Below are positions 50,104 through 58,977 of a DNA stretch of 64,000 nucleotides, piece by piece. Both the position numbers and the translations under genes were made by a program. The notes under the pieces were generated by a model. The model was not told the DNA's origin. It made no database searches and saw only the letters and a program-made list of their open reading frames with translations. The DNA lies in contig WXFH01000002.1 in the NCBI GenBank assembly GCA_009881125.1, forward strand, positions 1-64,000, given 5' to 3'. The DNA is from Acidaminobacter sp. (lineage in GTDB: Bacteria; Bacillota_A; Clostridia; Peptostreptococcales; Acidaminobacteraceae). Position 1 is the first letter of the stretch; each line of letters starts with the position of its first letter.

Positions 50104-51237
50104 ATGAAGCTGCTTAAAATTGAATTTGAAAACATTGGAATCTTTGAAAAAGGGTTTACAATCGATTTAACTGCCGCGGATAGAGTGACTGAATCCAGTC
50201 AAGTTGCCAATATATATAGGTCAATTTACTCACAGAATGTAGTGGCCGTAACAGGTCCAAATGCTTCAGGCAAAACCTCACTTTTAAAACTTCTTAGACT
50301 GGCATTTAAAATAGTAATTCATAACGCAGGACTTGATGATATTGGCCCTATTAGTGGCGTTATTAATGATGGAACGATCATGAAAGTTGACTTTTATAAT
50401 GAAGATATTTTTTATCGATTGATCTCAACTATAGGCATACAGGACCAATTGCAGGACAATAAGTATTATTTCAAAGATGAGATTGTTTATTCAAAAGTTA
50501 AATCGGAAGTAAGAAATAAGGAAAGCGTCAATGAATTTGAGAAAATCCTTTTAAGAAGAAGTGATGTAACAAATAACAAAAATAACTTTTTAAAACCACA
50601 AGACAGTATCGTATCGATCTATACTCGAAACGATGTCATTTATAGAGATACCATTAGCGCGACGAATATCAATATTTACCATAATAGAGGGAATGACATC
50701 ATGCCCTTTGTCAATTTGTTTGATAACAGCATCGAATTTATTAAGTCAAACAATGAAGAATGTGAGATCAAATTTAAGAATAAAGATAAACAGTATACAA
50801 CCAACATTTTTGAAACTGAAAATTATTTGTCTTCCGGCACAATAAAAGGAAGCAATCTTATTTTTACAATTGCATTAGTCATGAAATCCGGTGGTTATTT
50901 AATCATTGATGAAATTGAGAATCATATACAAAAAAAACTTGTCCAGATTCTGATAGGTCTTTTTACAGACGAGGAGATCAACAGGTTCGGAGCGACTCTC
51001 ATTTTCTCGACGCACTATTCTGAGATTATAGATGTGATTGATAGAAAAGACAATATTTACGTACTTGTAAGAGATCAGGACTTCGTCAGTAAAGTCATCA
51101 GGTATTCAGAAATAGTAAATAGAAATGATATAAAGAAAAGTGAAATTCTGTTGTCGAATTATATCGACGGCACTTCGCCGAGTTATGAACTCATTAAAGA
51201 CGTGAGGGAGCTATTATGCAAATTGGTGAATTCATAA
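50104..51237 (+). CDS. AAA/ABC-type ATPase of a putative two-gene defence module
   Basis: A 377-residue ATPase of the AAA_15/AAA_21 (RloA/OLD-like) kind. It starts KLLKIEFENIGIFEKGF, typical of SMC-like ATPases; Walker A is GPNASGKTSLLKLL near residue 56. The signature region LSSGTIKGSN lies near residue 240, Walker B is YLIIDEIENHI near residue 260, and IFSTHYSEIID carries the H-loop. GGAGGTGAG precedes the ATG. It overlaps the next gene by 22 bases. The pair is clearly AT-richer than the surrounding genes and lacks the GCCGATGGT 9-mer, in keeping with horizontal gain. Similar ATPase plus TOPRIM pairs (RloAB, PARIS) defend against phage. Confidence 0.75.
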   Translation: MKLLKIEFENIGIFEKGFTIDLTAADRVTESSQVANIYRSIYSQNVVAVTGPNASGKTSLLKLLRLAFKIVIHNAGLDDIGPISGVINDGTIMKVDFYNEDIFYRLISTIGIQDQLQDNKYYFKDEIVYSKVKSEVRNKESVNEFEKILLRRSDVTNNKNNFLKPQDSIVSIYTRNDVIYRDTISATNINIYHNRGNDIMPFVNLFDNSIEFIKSNNEECEIKFKNKDKQYTTNIFETENYLSSGTIKGSNLIFTIALVMKSGGYLIIDEIENHIQKKLVQILIGLFTDEEINRFGATLIFSTHYSEIIDVIDRKDNIYVLVRDQDFVSKVIRYSEIVNRNDIKKSEILLSNYIDGTSPSYELIKDVRELLCKLVNS

Positions 51238-51770
51238 GTGGGCAGTATTATGTTCTTTGTATATGCGAGGGAAGGGCAGAAGAAGACTTAATAAACTATT
51301 TGCTTGAGAACGATCTTCTGATATTCAAAAGACAGGATCTGCTTTTTGAGAAAATCACCCGTACGAGAGCTGTTAAGAAGATTCAAGAAGAGTTCTTGAG
51401 TTTATACTTTGAAAAACCTGTCATCATAATTAGAATTGTCGACTCAAAGAATGAGAAGTTCAAATTGGATGCTGTCTATGAAGATCGCTATGAAGATAAA
51501 GTCTTTAATATTATCACAAGACCAGAAATTGAAATTCTGATCGTTATCAAAAATGGAGATTACGGACGTTATTCAAGAAAGCATAAGTCAAAAAACAAGC
51601 CCAGTGAATTTTGCCAAGCTGAATACGGAATTAAGAATATCAAGTCTAAAGGCCGCTTTATTTGTGAGTTTGAAGGTGTAGAACAAATTATGGACGCTAT
51701 AAAAACTTATAAAAGTCTAACCAATTATAAAGAGCTCAGTTTGAGTGATCTTTTTAATAAGGACTTATGA
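51216..51770 (+). CDS. TOPRIM/RloB-like partner protein (putative effector)
   Basis: A 184-residue protein. The N-terminal YYVLCICEGRAEEDLINYLL matches the glutamate motif of TOPRIM-like folds (C/V-E-G-x-x-E). IIIRIVDSKNEKF may provide the acidic pair and RPEIEILIVIKNGDYG a further conserved-looking block. The rest is Lys-rich. This is the layout of RloB-like proteins, but I cannot place it in a named family with certainty. Translation is coupled to the ATPase by a 22-base overlap, so the two should form a complex. Possible roles: nuclease or nucleotide hydrolase effector under control of the ATPase. Confidence 0.65.
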   Translation: MQIGEFISGQYYVLCICEGRAEEDLINYLLENDLLIFKRQDLLFEKITRTRAVKKIQEEFLSLYFEKPVIIIRIVDSKNEKFKLDAVYEDRYEDKVFNIITRPEIEILIVIKNGDYGRYSRKHKSKNKPSEFCQAEYGIKNIKSKGRFICEFEGVEQIMDAIKTYKSLTNYKELSLSDLFNKDL

Positions 51771-51837
51771 AGTATGAATATTTTCACCACATTACAGTAT
51801 GTCTTCGAAATCGTATTTCTCTTCACATCAAAAAACC

Positions 51838-51897
51838 AAGCGCCCCACACCCCCTTCAGCGTACTCCAGCTGAAGGGGTGTGGGGCGCTTTGATTAT
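51838..51897. terminator. Bidirectional terminator after the defence-like pair
   Basis: Very strong stem AAGCGCCCCACACCCC/GGGGTGTGGGGCGCTT with inner TTCAGC/GCTGAA. Serves both the plus-strand pair and the converging YibE/F gene. Confidence 0.88.
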
Positions 51898-51901
51898 ATA
51901 T

Positions 51902-53128
51902 CTACTTCCCCTTCATCCCCACCGCAATCACCGCCGTGATTGGAATCGTGAGCACCAGCCCAATGGTCCCCGCCAGGGACCTAACAATCTCCGTGGCAAT
52001 CAGATCCAGGTTGATAATCCTCGCCAGCGGCGTGTCATAAGCCATAAAGATCAGCAGCAGGGGAATGGAGCTCCCTGTATAAGCCAGGATCAGCGTATTG
52101 CTCATAGTCCCCATGATATCCTTGCCCACGGTCATACCCGCCGCGAATAGTGCCTTGCTTTTCAGAAGAGGATTCGCCCTGTGCACCTCGTCAATGGCAG
52201 AGGAAATCGACATAGCCACGTCCATAACCGCCCCAAGGGCGCCCAGCAAAATCCCGGAAAACATGAGCTCTTTAAAGTTGAACACCGTCCCTTGTGGGAT
52301 GTACAGCAGCATCCCGGCTTCCTCCCCGGACAGTCCGGTCAGCCGCACCATGGAGCCCACCGTATAGGCCAGAACCCCCGCAATAATAACCCCCAGTGAC
52401 GCCCCAATAATAGCCGCGTAGCTTTTGCGCTGAAACCCACTGATCACCAGGTAAGTCACAATGTTGATGACTATCGCAATACCCACCGTAATCAAAATAG
52501 GGCTGTACCCCGCCAACAGCGCCGGCAGCAGCACCTTGTAAACCAGGGTCATGGTGATCCCCAGGGTCACAATGGTTTTCAGACCCTGCATCCCCCCAAT
52601 GGCCAGCACACACAGCAGAAAGAATCCACCCAGCCAGTAAATGTAGGTATCCCGCACATAGTCCGAGACATAGACCACATAATCCCCTGAGTCCGGGTAC
52701 TCCTCAATGTGCACCATGACCTTGTCGCCCTCTGACACCGGCAGCTCATAAATCGAGTTGCCGCTTAGAACATTGATGGTCTCCGTAATCTGACCCTTGA
52801 ATTTCCCCGTCAGGATCTCCAGCTGCACAGTTTGCTCCAGCGTAATTTGCTCCTCCGGAGCAGGGGTCCGCTCCACTACAGACAGCACCCGGGCTTTCTC
52901 GGAGTGCGTAATATAGTCCTCGTCCACCTCAGGCACTTCCGCCATGTCTTCCTCTAACTGCACTTCTTCAGAGATTTCGCCGATGGTCCCTGTGTCAGAC
53001 ACCGCACCCTCATCACTGGCGCTGTCCGCCCAAACGCTGCTCATTCCAAAGGGAACAGTCAGCATCAGCGCCAACAGCATAGCGATACCAATTGTTCTAT
53101 AACTTTTAAATTTTAAGCTTCTTCGCAT
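51902..53128 (-). CDS. YibE/F family membrane protein
   Basis: A 408-residue protein. The signal-like N-terminal helix (residues 10-30) is followed by an acidic extracytoplasmic domain to about residue 140. About seven to eight membrane helices follow, with conserved LGAVMDVAMSISSAIDEVH and DIMGTMSNTLILAYTG. These are hallmarks of the YibE/F family, whose function is unknown. ATG 53128 has GAGGTGG at good spacing; an in-frame ATG five codons upstream is less well placed. The 9-mer occurs at 52979 in the acidic region. Single gene. Confidence 0.87.
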   Translation of the reverse strand: MRRSLKFKSYRTIGIAMLLALMLTVPFGMSSVWADSASDEGAVSDTGTIGEISEEVQLEEDMAEVPEVDEDYITHSEKARVLSVVERTPAPEEQITLEQTVQLEILTGKFKGQITETINVLSGNSIYELPVSEGDKVMVHIEEYPDSGDYVVYVSDYVRDTYIYWLGGFFLLCVLAIGGMQGLKTIVTLGITMTLVYKVLLPALLAGYSPILITVGIAIVINIVTYLVISGFQRKSYAAIIGASLGVIIAGVLAYTVGSMVRLTGLSGEEAGMLLYIPQGTVFNFKELMFSGILLGALGAVMDVAMSISSAIDEVHRANPLLKSKALFAAGMTVGKDIMGTMSNTLILAYTGSSIPLLLIFMAYDTPLARIINLDLIATEIVRSLAGTIGLVLTIPITAVIAVGMKGK

Positions 53129-53520
53129 AAACTGCCACCTCACAATGCTTATAGTGTACCATCAGACCCCCTTTTGACACAAGGCGGATGGCACATTGTT
53201 ACCCCTTCTTAAGAGACTTGGAAACCCTTATGAAATTTCTTAAGAATTTCCATTAAATGTTATGTAAATATAAGGATTAAATAATAGTAAATCCCTAAAA
53301 ACTTCTTTACACAGTGTATATTTTTAGATACAATCCTTTGGGGAAGGAAATTTATCCCAGTTTTATGTCAACGACTGCGACTTCGGATCCAGGGAGGTGA
53401 TCCAGCGTCAATCCAGTACCGGTTGGGTATAAAAGAGCGCTTCAAATGACAATTGAGACGGGCACACAGTAATGTAAACAACAACCACTTTAGCAATCAT
53501 CGCAGAAGGAGTGGCACTAC
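53129..53520 (+). other. Intergenic region with promoter and structured leader
   Basis: Contains the promoter at 53306 and a 180-base untranslated leader. The leader has several possible stems (GGGG with TCCC around 53340-53357, GGATC/GATCC at 53386-53404, CCA/TGG beyond). I do not recognise a known riboswitch. Confidence 0.5.
53306..53334 (+). promoter_or_regulatory. Promoter of the SLH/proline-rich protein gene
   Basis: TTTACA 53306-53311, 17 bp spacer, TACAAT 53329-53334. The start codon is 187 bases downstream, so a long leader is made. Confidence 0.65.
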
Positions 53521-54816
53521 ATGAAGGCTAGCCGTCAAAACAAAACGAGAAACCTATTGTCCATGCTGTTAAGTTTAATCTTGATTTTTGGAAGCGCCTC
53601 TTTCAGTACAAGTTTAGCCGCAAGCGCCGCACAGTCGACGCACTGGGTCAAGCAGTCACCTGGCATAACACAGGAATGGCACCCTTTGATTGATGAATTC
53701 GAGTCCCTTGGTCTGCTGGACGCGCCTATGACGCGGGGGGCTTTTGAAATCCTCATTCAGAACAGCTTTGAGGGTCTTGAAGCCTTTGAAATTACGGCGG
53801 GTTCAAGCGAAAGCCGGGAAGTCACCAAAACGTACTATGTCACAAGAATGGAAGGCGCCTTTTATCTTCATCATCTTATGAAAGCCGAAAGGATCATGGA
53901 ACAGCAGCTTTATACGGATCAGCCGGATATTCCATCATGGGCTCTTGAATCCGTCCTGGGCATGACTCAGAAGGGGATCTTTAAAGGCTTCCCGGACGGA
54001 TCCTTTAAAAGCCGCCAGTGGCTTACCCATGCCGAAGCCATCTGTCTGGTGGCAAAATCTCAGCTGCAGTGGATGAGAGAAGGATTGACGGCCGTAGTGC
54101 CAACACCGGCGCCACTGGGAGAGCCGGTAGTCACCGTACCGGAGCCACAGCCTGAACCACAGCCTGAACCTGATCCGGACCAAACCCCACAACCGGAACC
54201 TCCTGTCACTACTGAGCCTCCGGTTGTCTCTGAGCCTCCGGCTGATACAGAACCAGCCGAAACGCCGGAAGAGCCTGCAGAACCTGTTGAGCCAGTGATT
54301 GAAGCGCCTCAGCCGGATCCGGTCCCACAACCGGAAGACCCGCAGCCAACGGATCCTCAGCCCGAAAATCCACAGCCCGTAGATCCGTTGCCGGAAGAGC
54401 CGCAAACTGAAGACCCTCAGCCACAGGTACCTGAGGCAAAACCAACCCACACCGCAGAAATCCTGATGCTCCTGCCGGAGGGCAAAACGCACTATGCTTA
54501 CGTTCCCATTGAGCTTTATCTGATAGATCCGGATCTCAACACAGATCCAAACGTCGTTGAGACGGCTGAGGTCTTGATGTTTTCCTACGACCAATTCGAA
54601 AGCGTCATCACAATGACAGAAATCAGTGCGGACAGCGATCATTTCCTGGCCTGGATTACACCGGTCTTTGAACCGGGGGAGGATCCATTTGAGTTCAGAG
54701 TATGTGAGTTCTATACCATTGGAGCTTACATCGATTATTATGATCCGGTGAATGCGGATGGCGTAACTAATTATTTTAGGTCCATGTCCTTTGATGTGCA
54801 GCCGTTTGAGGATTAG
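53521..54816 (+). CDS. Secreted S-layer-homology-like protein with proline/glutamate-rich linker
   Basis: A 431-residue exported protein. The signal peptide (residues 1-35) is followed by an SLH-like region; GMTQKGIFKGFPDGSFKSRQ with THAEAICLVA near residue 140-170 is a typical SLH repeat end. Residues about 195-310 are a Pro/Glu/Gln-rich spacer with repeats such as PQPEDPQPTDPQPENPQ. A C-terminal beta-like domain of about 120 residues follows with no motif I recognise. AAGGAGTGG precedes the ATG. The layout suggests a protein that hangs on the cell-wall polymer and shows its C-terminal domain outside. A terminator follows. Confidence 0.78.
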   Translation: MKASRQNKTRNLLSMLLSLILIFGSASFSTSLAASAAQSTHWVKQSPGITQEWHPLIDEFESLGLLDAPMTRGAFEILIQNSFEGLEAFEITAGSSESREVTKTYYVTRMEGAFYLHHLMKAERIMEQQLYTDQPDIPSWALESVLGMTQKGIFKGFPDGSFKSRQWLTHAEAICLVAKSQLQWMREGLTAVVPTPAPLGEPVVTVPEPQPEPQPEPDPDQTPQPEPPVTTEPPVVSEPPADTEPAETPEEPAEPVEPVIEAPQPDPVPQPEDPQPTDPQPENPQPVDPLPEEPQTEDPQPQVPEAKPTHTAEILMLLPEGKTHYAYVPIELYLIDPDLNTDPNVVETAEVLMFSYDQFESVITMTEISADSDHFLAWITPVFEPGEDPFEFRVCEFYTIGAYIDYYDPVNADGVTNYFRSMSFDVQPFED

Positions 54817-54929
54817 TAGCACATTCCGGAAATAACTGTGCAATAAAAAATGATTTATAAGCCTGAATATTGCCAGCAGGTTTTACGTTCTTTTGCATAG
54901 ATATTTCAAGAATGTTGTATTAGTTAATG

Positions 54930-54979
54930 CAAGTGCTGGATTGGAAAATGGATCCTCAATTTCCAATCCGGCGCTTTTT
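54930..54979 (+). terminator. Terminator of the SLH/proline-rich gene
   Basis: Stem GTGCTGGATTGGAAA/TTTCCAATCCGGCGC followed by TTTTTCTT. Confidence 0.88.
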
Positions 54980-55104
54980 CTTCATAAAAAATTTTTTATG
55001 TAAACAATTTACTTATTTGTAACGCATACGACAATCTTCGACCTTTTAAATATTTTTGGTTGTGATATACTCATTTCAGACTACATAAAGCAAACAAAAA
55101 AATG

Positions 55105-55226
55105 AATAAAATCGGTAAACTGAGGGAAACTTCAGGACACAAAGCTATAGGGACTTCCTCCCCGGGGAAAAGTCAGCCAGTTGCAAATTTGACATCAAAG
55201 GGCTGCTAATAGCGGCTTTTTTTGAT
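55105..55226 (+). promoter_or_regulatory. Cyclic di-GMP-I (GEMM) riboswitch with terminator
   Basis: The aptamer spans about 55108-55188. GGTAAACTG, GGGAAAC (GNRA-type loop), CAGGACACAAAGC, TATAGGG, a second hairpin TTCCTCCCCGGGGAA, then GTCAGCCAGTTGC follow the GEMM-I order. The usual GACGCAAAGC reads GACACAAAGC here. A terminator GCTGC/GCGGC with seven T follows (55202-55226). It lies upstream of the exopolysaccharide genes, a target that fits c-di-GMP control of biofilm. Confidence 0.82.
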
Positions 55227-55327
55227 ACCTGAATTTATTTGTGTTCTTTTTTTGTAAAAGCGCTCATTCGACATTCTTGTATAAATTTCGACATTGATAT
55301 TATAGTATAATAATGCTTGGCGTGTGG

Positions 55328-55357
55328 TTGACATACAAATTTACATGATTATGTAAA
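55328..55357 (+). promoter_or_regulatory. Second promoter overlapped by an inverted repeat
   Basis: TTGACA 55328-55333 with TATGTA at 55350-55355 (16 bp spacer). TTTACAT-GATT-ATGTAAA (55340-55357) is a 7-bp inverted repeat over the -10 region, a likely operator. It would bypass the riboswitch. Confidence 0.45.
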
Positions 55358-55384
55358 CCGCACAATTTGTTGGGAGGCATGTAC

Positions 55385-57295
55385 ATGAAATCGACGCGGA
55401 AATTTTCTATACTATTTCTTGATATCGCATTTCTTTTTGCGTCTATAGTCATCGCGATCATCCTTAAAGCAGATTTCGACCGGCTTATGTTTTTATTCCA
55501 GAATGCGCTGCAGTATATAGTACTTATGATTGGCATCAAACTGATCTTAATCAAAGTGCTGATGCTCTATGACAGCCTGTGGGAGCATGCCAGCGTAGAT
55601 GAACTAATCCGCATCGCGAGCTTTGGTGTCCTCAGCCACCTGTTCATAGCCATTCTGGATGCCTCCATAGGGTCCGTGTTCAGTTATAAGAGCCTTTTGC
55701 TGATCTCGTTTTTCGACGTGGTTCTGATAGGCGGCTTCAGATTGAGTTACAGGGTCGTCAGAAGGTTGAAAAACAGGGCTTATACCATTAAGCAGATCTA
55801 CAAAAATGTGTTGATCATAGGCGCAGGCTATACCGGCGGGATGACCGCCAGACACCTGCTGTCAGAACCGCAGCGCTTCGGATACCCAAAAGCGTTCATA
55901 GATGATGATCCATTAAAAGAAGGAACTTTAGTCAATGGCATTAAAGTTTTGGGCAATCGCTACGATATATTAAGTGTGGTGAAACGTCAGAAGATCGACG
56001 AAATTATCCTCGCCATCCCTTCGGTATCCATGCAGGACCGCAAGGAGATCCTGGAGGAATGCAAACGCACAGGCGCCAAAGTGAAAACTGTCCCTTCACT
56101 GGAAGAAATGATGATCGACAATGTGGACATGAAAAAGATCAGAGATGTTGAAATTGAGGATTTGTTGGGGAGAGATGAGATCACGTTGAATCTTGAAGGG
56201 ATTCAGCATTATCTGAAGAACAAAACCGTTTTAGTCACGGGTGGCGGCGGATCTATTGGATCAGAACTGTGCCGACAGATTCTCAGATTTTCGCCTAGAA
56301 AACTTGTCATCCTCGACATTAACGAAAACGCAGTTTATGATCTGGCAAATGAGTTGAAAACCAGAGGACTGGGAAATGTAGAACTGGATGTGATCATTGC
56401 GTCAGTTCGGGACCGCGGAGAACTCTGCAGTATCTTTAATGAGATCAGACCACAGGTCGTCTTCCATGCCGCTGCCCATAAGCACGTGCCTCTGATGGAA
56501 CGGAGCCCGCGGGAGGCTATCAAGAATAACGTCTTTGGTACCCTGAATCTGGTAGATTCATCCCTCAACTACGGTGTCGAAAGGTTTGTCCTGATTTCGA
56601 CTGATAAAGCGGTTAATCCAACCAGTATTATGGGTGTGAGCAAACGCATCGCGGAAATGATCGTTCAGTCCGTGGAGTCGAACAAGACCATATTTACAGC
56701 TGTACGCTTCGGCAATGTCCTGGGCTCAAATGGCAGTGTCATCCCACTTTTCAAAAAACAGATCCAGTCGGGCGGACCGCTGACAGTGACCCATAAAGAC
56801 ATGATTCGGTATTTCATGACCATTCCTGAGGCCTCGAGGCTGGTCCTTCAGGCCGGCGGCATTGCCAAAGGCGGAGATGTCTTCGTCCTTGATATGGGCG
56901 AACCGGTCAAAATATTGACTTTAGCGGAGGATTTGATCCGTTTATCCGGTCTTGAGCCCTACAAAGACATCGAAATCGAGTTTTCCGGCCTTAGACCTGG
57001 CGAAAAACTCTATGAGGAACTTTTAACCTCTGAGGAATCAGTAGAAGGAGAAACGGAGCATCAGAAAATCTTCGTTGGAAAGCCAAATCGTTTGGAATAC
57101 GCTTTTCTGCTGAAGCGGTTGGAGAGCCTCAGAGAGGTGATCCACTCAGGGGATATGGAGACACTGGTTATGACGCTGGAATCCCTTGTGCCTTCCTATC
57201 AAAGAGACAATCGTGAGATCAATGAGGCGTTCATTGAAAACGGATGCAATATGCCGTCTGCTGAGATTCAGCAGTGGAATGTCGTAACGCCATAA
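55385..57295 (+). CDS. Nucleotide-sugar epimerase/dehydratase, CapD/FlaA1-like membrane protein
   Basis: A 636-residue protein. The N-terminal part has four membrane helices (residues 8-130). A first Rossmann-like domain (KNVLIIGAGYTGGMTARHLL near residue 142) is followed by the catalytic SDR domain with VTGGGGSIGSELCRQI near residue 285 as the NAD(P) loop. STDKAVNPTSIMGVSKR near residue 405 replaces the usual Tyr-x-x-x-Lys. This is the CapD/WbpM/PglF-type UDP-GlcNAc 4,6-dehydratase plan, giving precursors of rare acetamido sugars. ATG 55385 has GGGAGG eight bases before it. First gene after the c-di-GMP riboswitch. Confidence 0.88.
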   Translation: MKSTRKFSILFLDIAFLFASIVIAIILKADFDRLMFLFQNALQYIVLMIGIKLILIKVLMLYDSLWEHASVDELIRIASFGVLSHLFIAILDASIGSVFSYKSLLLISFFDVVLIGGFRLSYRVVRRLKNRAYTIKQIYKNVLIIGAGYTGGMTARHLLSEPQRFGYPKAFIDDDPLKEGTLVNGIKVLGNRYDILSVVKRQKIDEIILAIPSVSMQDRKEILEECKRTGAKVKTVPSLEEMMIDNVDMKKIRDVEIEDLLGRDEITLNLEGIQHYLKNKTVLVTGGGGSIGSELCRQILRFSPRKLVILDINENAVYDLANELKTRGLGNVELDVIIASVRDRGELCSIFNEIRPQVVFHAAAHKHVPLMERSPREAIKNNVFGTLNLVDSSLNYGVERFVLISTDKAVNPTSIMGVSKRIAEMIVQSVESNKTIFTAVRFGNVLGSNGSVIPLFKKQIQSGGPLTVTHKDMIRYFMTIPEASRLVLQAGGIAKGGDVFVLDMGEPVKILTLAEDLIRLSGLEPYKDIEIEFSGLRPGEKLYEELLTSEESVEGETEHQKIFVGKPNRLEYAFLLKRLESLREVIHSGDMETLVMTLESLVPSYQRDNREINEAFIENGCNMPSAEIQQWNVVTP

Positions 57296-57491
57296 TATGT
57301 TAGTTGACACTGTGCTTGATCGCATTGCCCTTCACTGTTTTGGACAATTTGAACTGTTGTGAAAGCCCTCGGGTGACGGAAGGACGAAATCATGATAGGA
57401 TTAAATTGTTGTGCTGTATTTTGAATCTTTGCAGCCGGCCAACAAATCGTACACCTGAAATCCTAAATCTAGAAGTGGAGGCTTTCGTAAC

Positions 57492-58184
57492 ATGGACCAA
57501 GAATTTGATACCCTGGATCTCAGGGAACTGTTTTACATGCTTTTAAAGCACATTAAACTGATCTCCATCCTGACTATTCTTGCAGTACTGATCAGTGCCG
57601 GTGTTTCGTTTTTTCTGCTGACTCCGGAATATGAAACCTACACCACTTTGATGTTGGGAAAACCTGTAGAAGAGCTGTCGACCTCTCAAATCAACAATCA
57701 AGGGATTCTGACGAATCAGCAGCTGATTGGAACTTATGCTGAAATCGCAAAATCCAATGCGGTTGTCAATCAAGTGGTCAGTGATCTCGGCAACAACTTG
57801 AGTCCGGGCGAACTGCGCTCCAAGATGAGTGTGACCCTGCTCAACAATACAGCGGTAATCAAAGTGGCGGTAAGAGATACCAACCCAGAACGCGCTGCCC
57901 TGATTGCCAATGAAGTGGCAAAAACCTTTATGGAAGAAGTCTCATACATCATGAAGATTGAAAACGTGCAGGTAATTGACTTTGCGGAGATTCCAAGCTC
58001 TCCGGTGTCTCCTCGTATTCCAATGAATCTGGCCATCAGCCTGGTGCTTGGTTTGATGCTGGGCGTATTCATCTCGTTCCTGATTGAGTTTCTCGACCGC
58101 TCCATCAAGACCCCGGAAGAAGTGCAGCAGTTGCTCGGGCTCCCGGTCATTGGCATGATCCCGGAAATGCAGGAGGAGAACTAG
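57492..58184 (+). CDS. Capsular polysaccharide chain-length/kinase modulator (YveK/CapA/Wzz)
   Basis: A 230-residue membrane protein. Two membrane helices near residues 22-42 and 178-200 flank an extracellular Wzz-type domain. The closing motif PSSPVSPRIPMNLAISLVLG just before the second helix is the proline-rich block typical of Wzz. In Gram-positives this protein activates the separate tyrosine kinase encoded next. GGAGG precedes the ATG. It is one base from the kinase gene. The 196 bases before it hold no gene; they have no terminator, so read-through from the dehydratase gene is likely. Confidence 0.9.
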   Translation: MDQEFDTLDLRELFYMLLKHIKLISILTILAVLISAGVSFFLLTPEYETYTTLMLGKPVEELSTSQINNQGILTNQQLIGTYAEIAKSNAVVNQVVSDLGNNLSPGELRSKMSVTLLNNTAVIKVAVRDTNPERAALIANEVAKTFMEEVSYIMKIENVQVIDFAEIPSSPVSPRIPMNLAISLVLGLMLGVFISFLIEFLDRSIKTPEEVQQLLGLPVIGMIPEMQEEN

Positions 58185-58185
58185 T

Positions 58186-58917
58186 ATGGATACACTAATT
58201 TCGCATATCAGTCCTAAGTCACCTATTTCTGAAGCTTACAGAACCCTTAGGACAAATATACAGTTCTCGGATTTGGATCGAAACATCAAAACTATTGTCT
58301 TCACCAGTGCCATGGCAGGTGAGGGAAAGACAACAACGGCTTCCAATGTTGGCGTGGTCTCAGCTAAAGCGGGCAAAAGAGTTCTGATTATAGACGCAGA
58401 TCTTCGCAAACCCAGTATTCACAAAATGTTTAAGAAGGTTAATGCCAAAGGCTTATCTGATGCTTTGATCTCAGACGAATCCCCAATTAGATTTGTCATC
58501 CCAACTGAAGAACCGAATCTTGATTTAATGTTGTCAGGCCCTATACCGCCCAATCCTTCTGAAATACTGGGATCCAAGCGTATGCGAGCATTAATGGATA
58601 AACTGAAGGACGCCTATGACCTGATCCTGATAGACGCACCACCTGTGGGCATAGTCACAGATGCCCAAATATTGTCCTCTTTTATGGATGGGACCATGCT
58701 GGTGCTGAGAGTAGGTCACGGTGACCGCAAACAGACGGCCTATGCTGTAGAACTACTGAGAAACGTGAATGCCAATCTTTTGGGTGTTGTCATGAACCGG
58801 CTTCCAATTAACGAAGGCGGCTATTATAAGTATAAATATTATGCGTATTACGGCGCGGCTTATGGGGAAGAACAAGAGACTCCAAAACGTGGCCTGTTTA
58901 AAAAGAAACGCCGTTAA
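58186..58917 (+). CDS. CpsD/CapB-family tyrosine-protein kinase
   Basis: A 243-residue BY-kinase. SEAYRTLRTNIQF starts the family. Walker A is SAMAGEGKTTTA near residue 46, Walker A' is VLIIDADLRKP and Walker B LILIDAPP. The C-terminal tail has a tyrosine cluster (GGYYKYKYYAYYGAAYG) that is autophosphorylated in studied members, followed by a Lys/Arg end. It acts at the inner membrane face with the YveK-type activator encoded one base upstream and the phosphatase downstream, setting polymer length and export. Confidence 0.93.
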   Translation: MDTLISHISPKSPISEAYRTLRTNIQFSDLDRNIKTIVFTSAMAGEGKTTTASNVGVVSAKAGKRVLIIDADLRKPSIHKMFKKVNAKGLSDALISDESPIRFVIPTEEPNLDLMLSGPIPPNPSEILGSKRMRALMDKLKDAYDLILIDAPPVGIVTDAQILSSFMDGTMLVLRVGHGDRKQTAYAVELLRNVNANLLGVVMNRLPINEGGYYKYKYYAYYGAAYGEEQETPKRGLFKKKRR

Positions 58918-58977
58918 GTGGGCCTAATAAGTGTTTAAGCTTCAGATAACTGCAGAAAGCAAGGTGATCGAGACATT

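Larger units (their letters stand above)
54817..55384 (+). other. Intergenic region: terminator, riboswitch, second promoter and operator
   Basis: In order: terminator of the SLH gene (54930), AT-rich segment with TATACT at 55066, c-di-GMP-I riboswitch with terminator (55105-55226), then an AT-rich 100 bases, a second promoter and an inverted repeat just before the first exopolysaccharide gene. Confidence 0.7.

Noticed and set aside
57296..57491. A second riboswitch before the Wzz gene
   Set aside because: The stretch GAAAGCCCTCGGGTGACGG hints at structure, but no known aptamer core or terminator is present.
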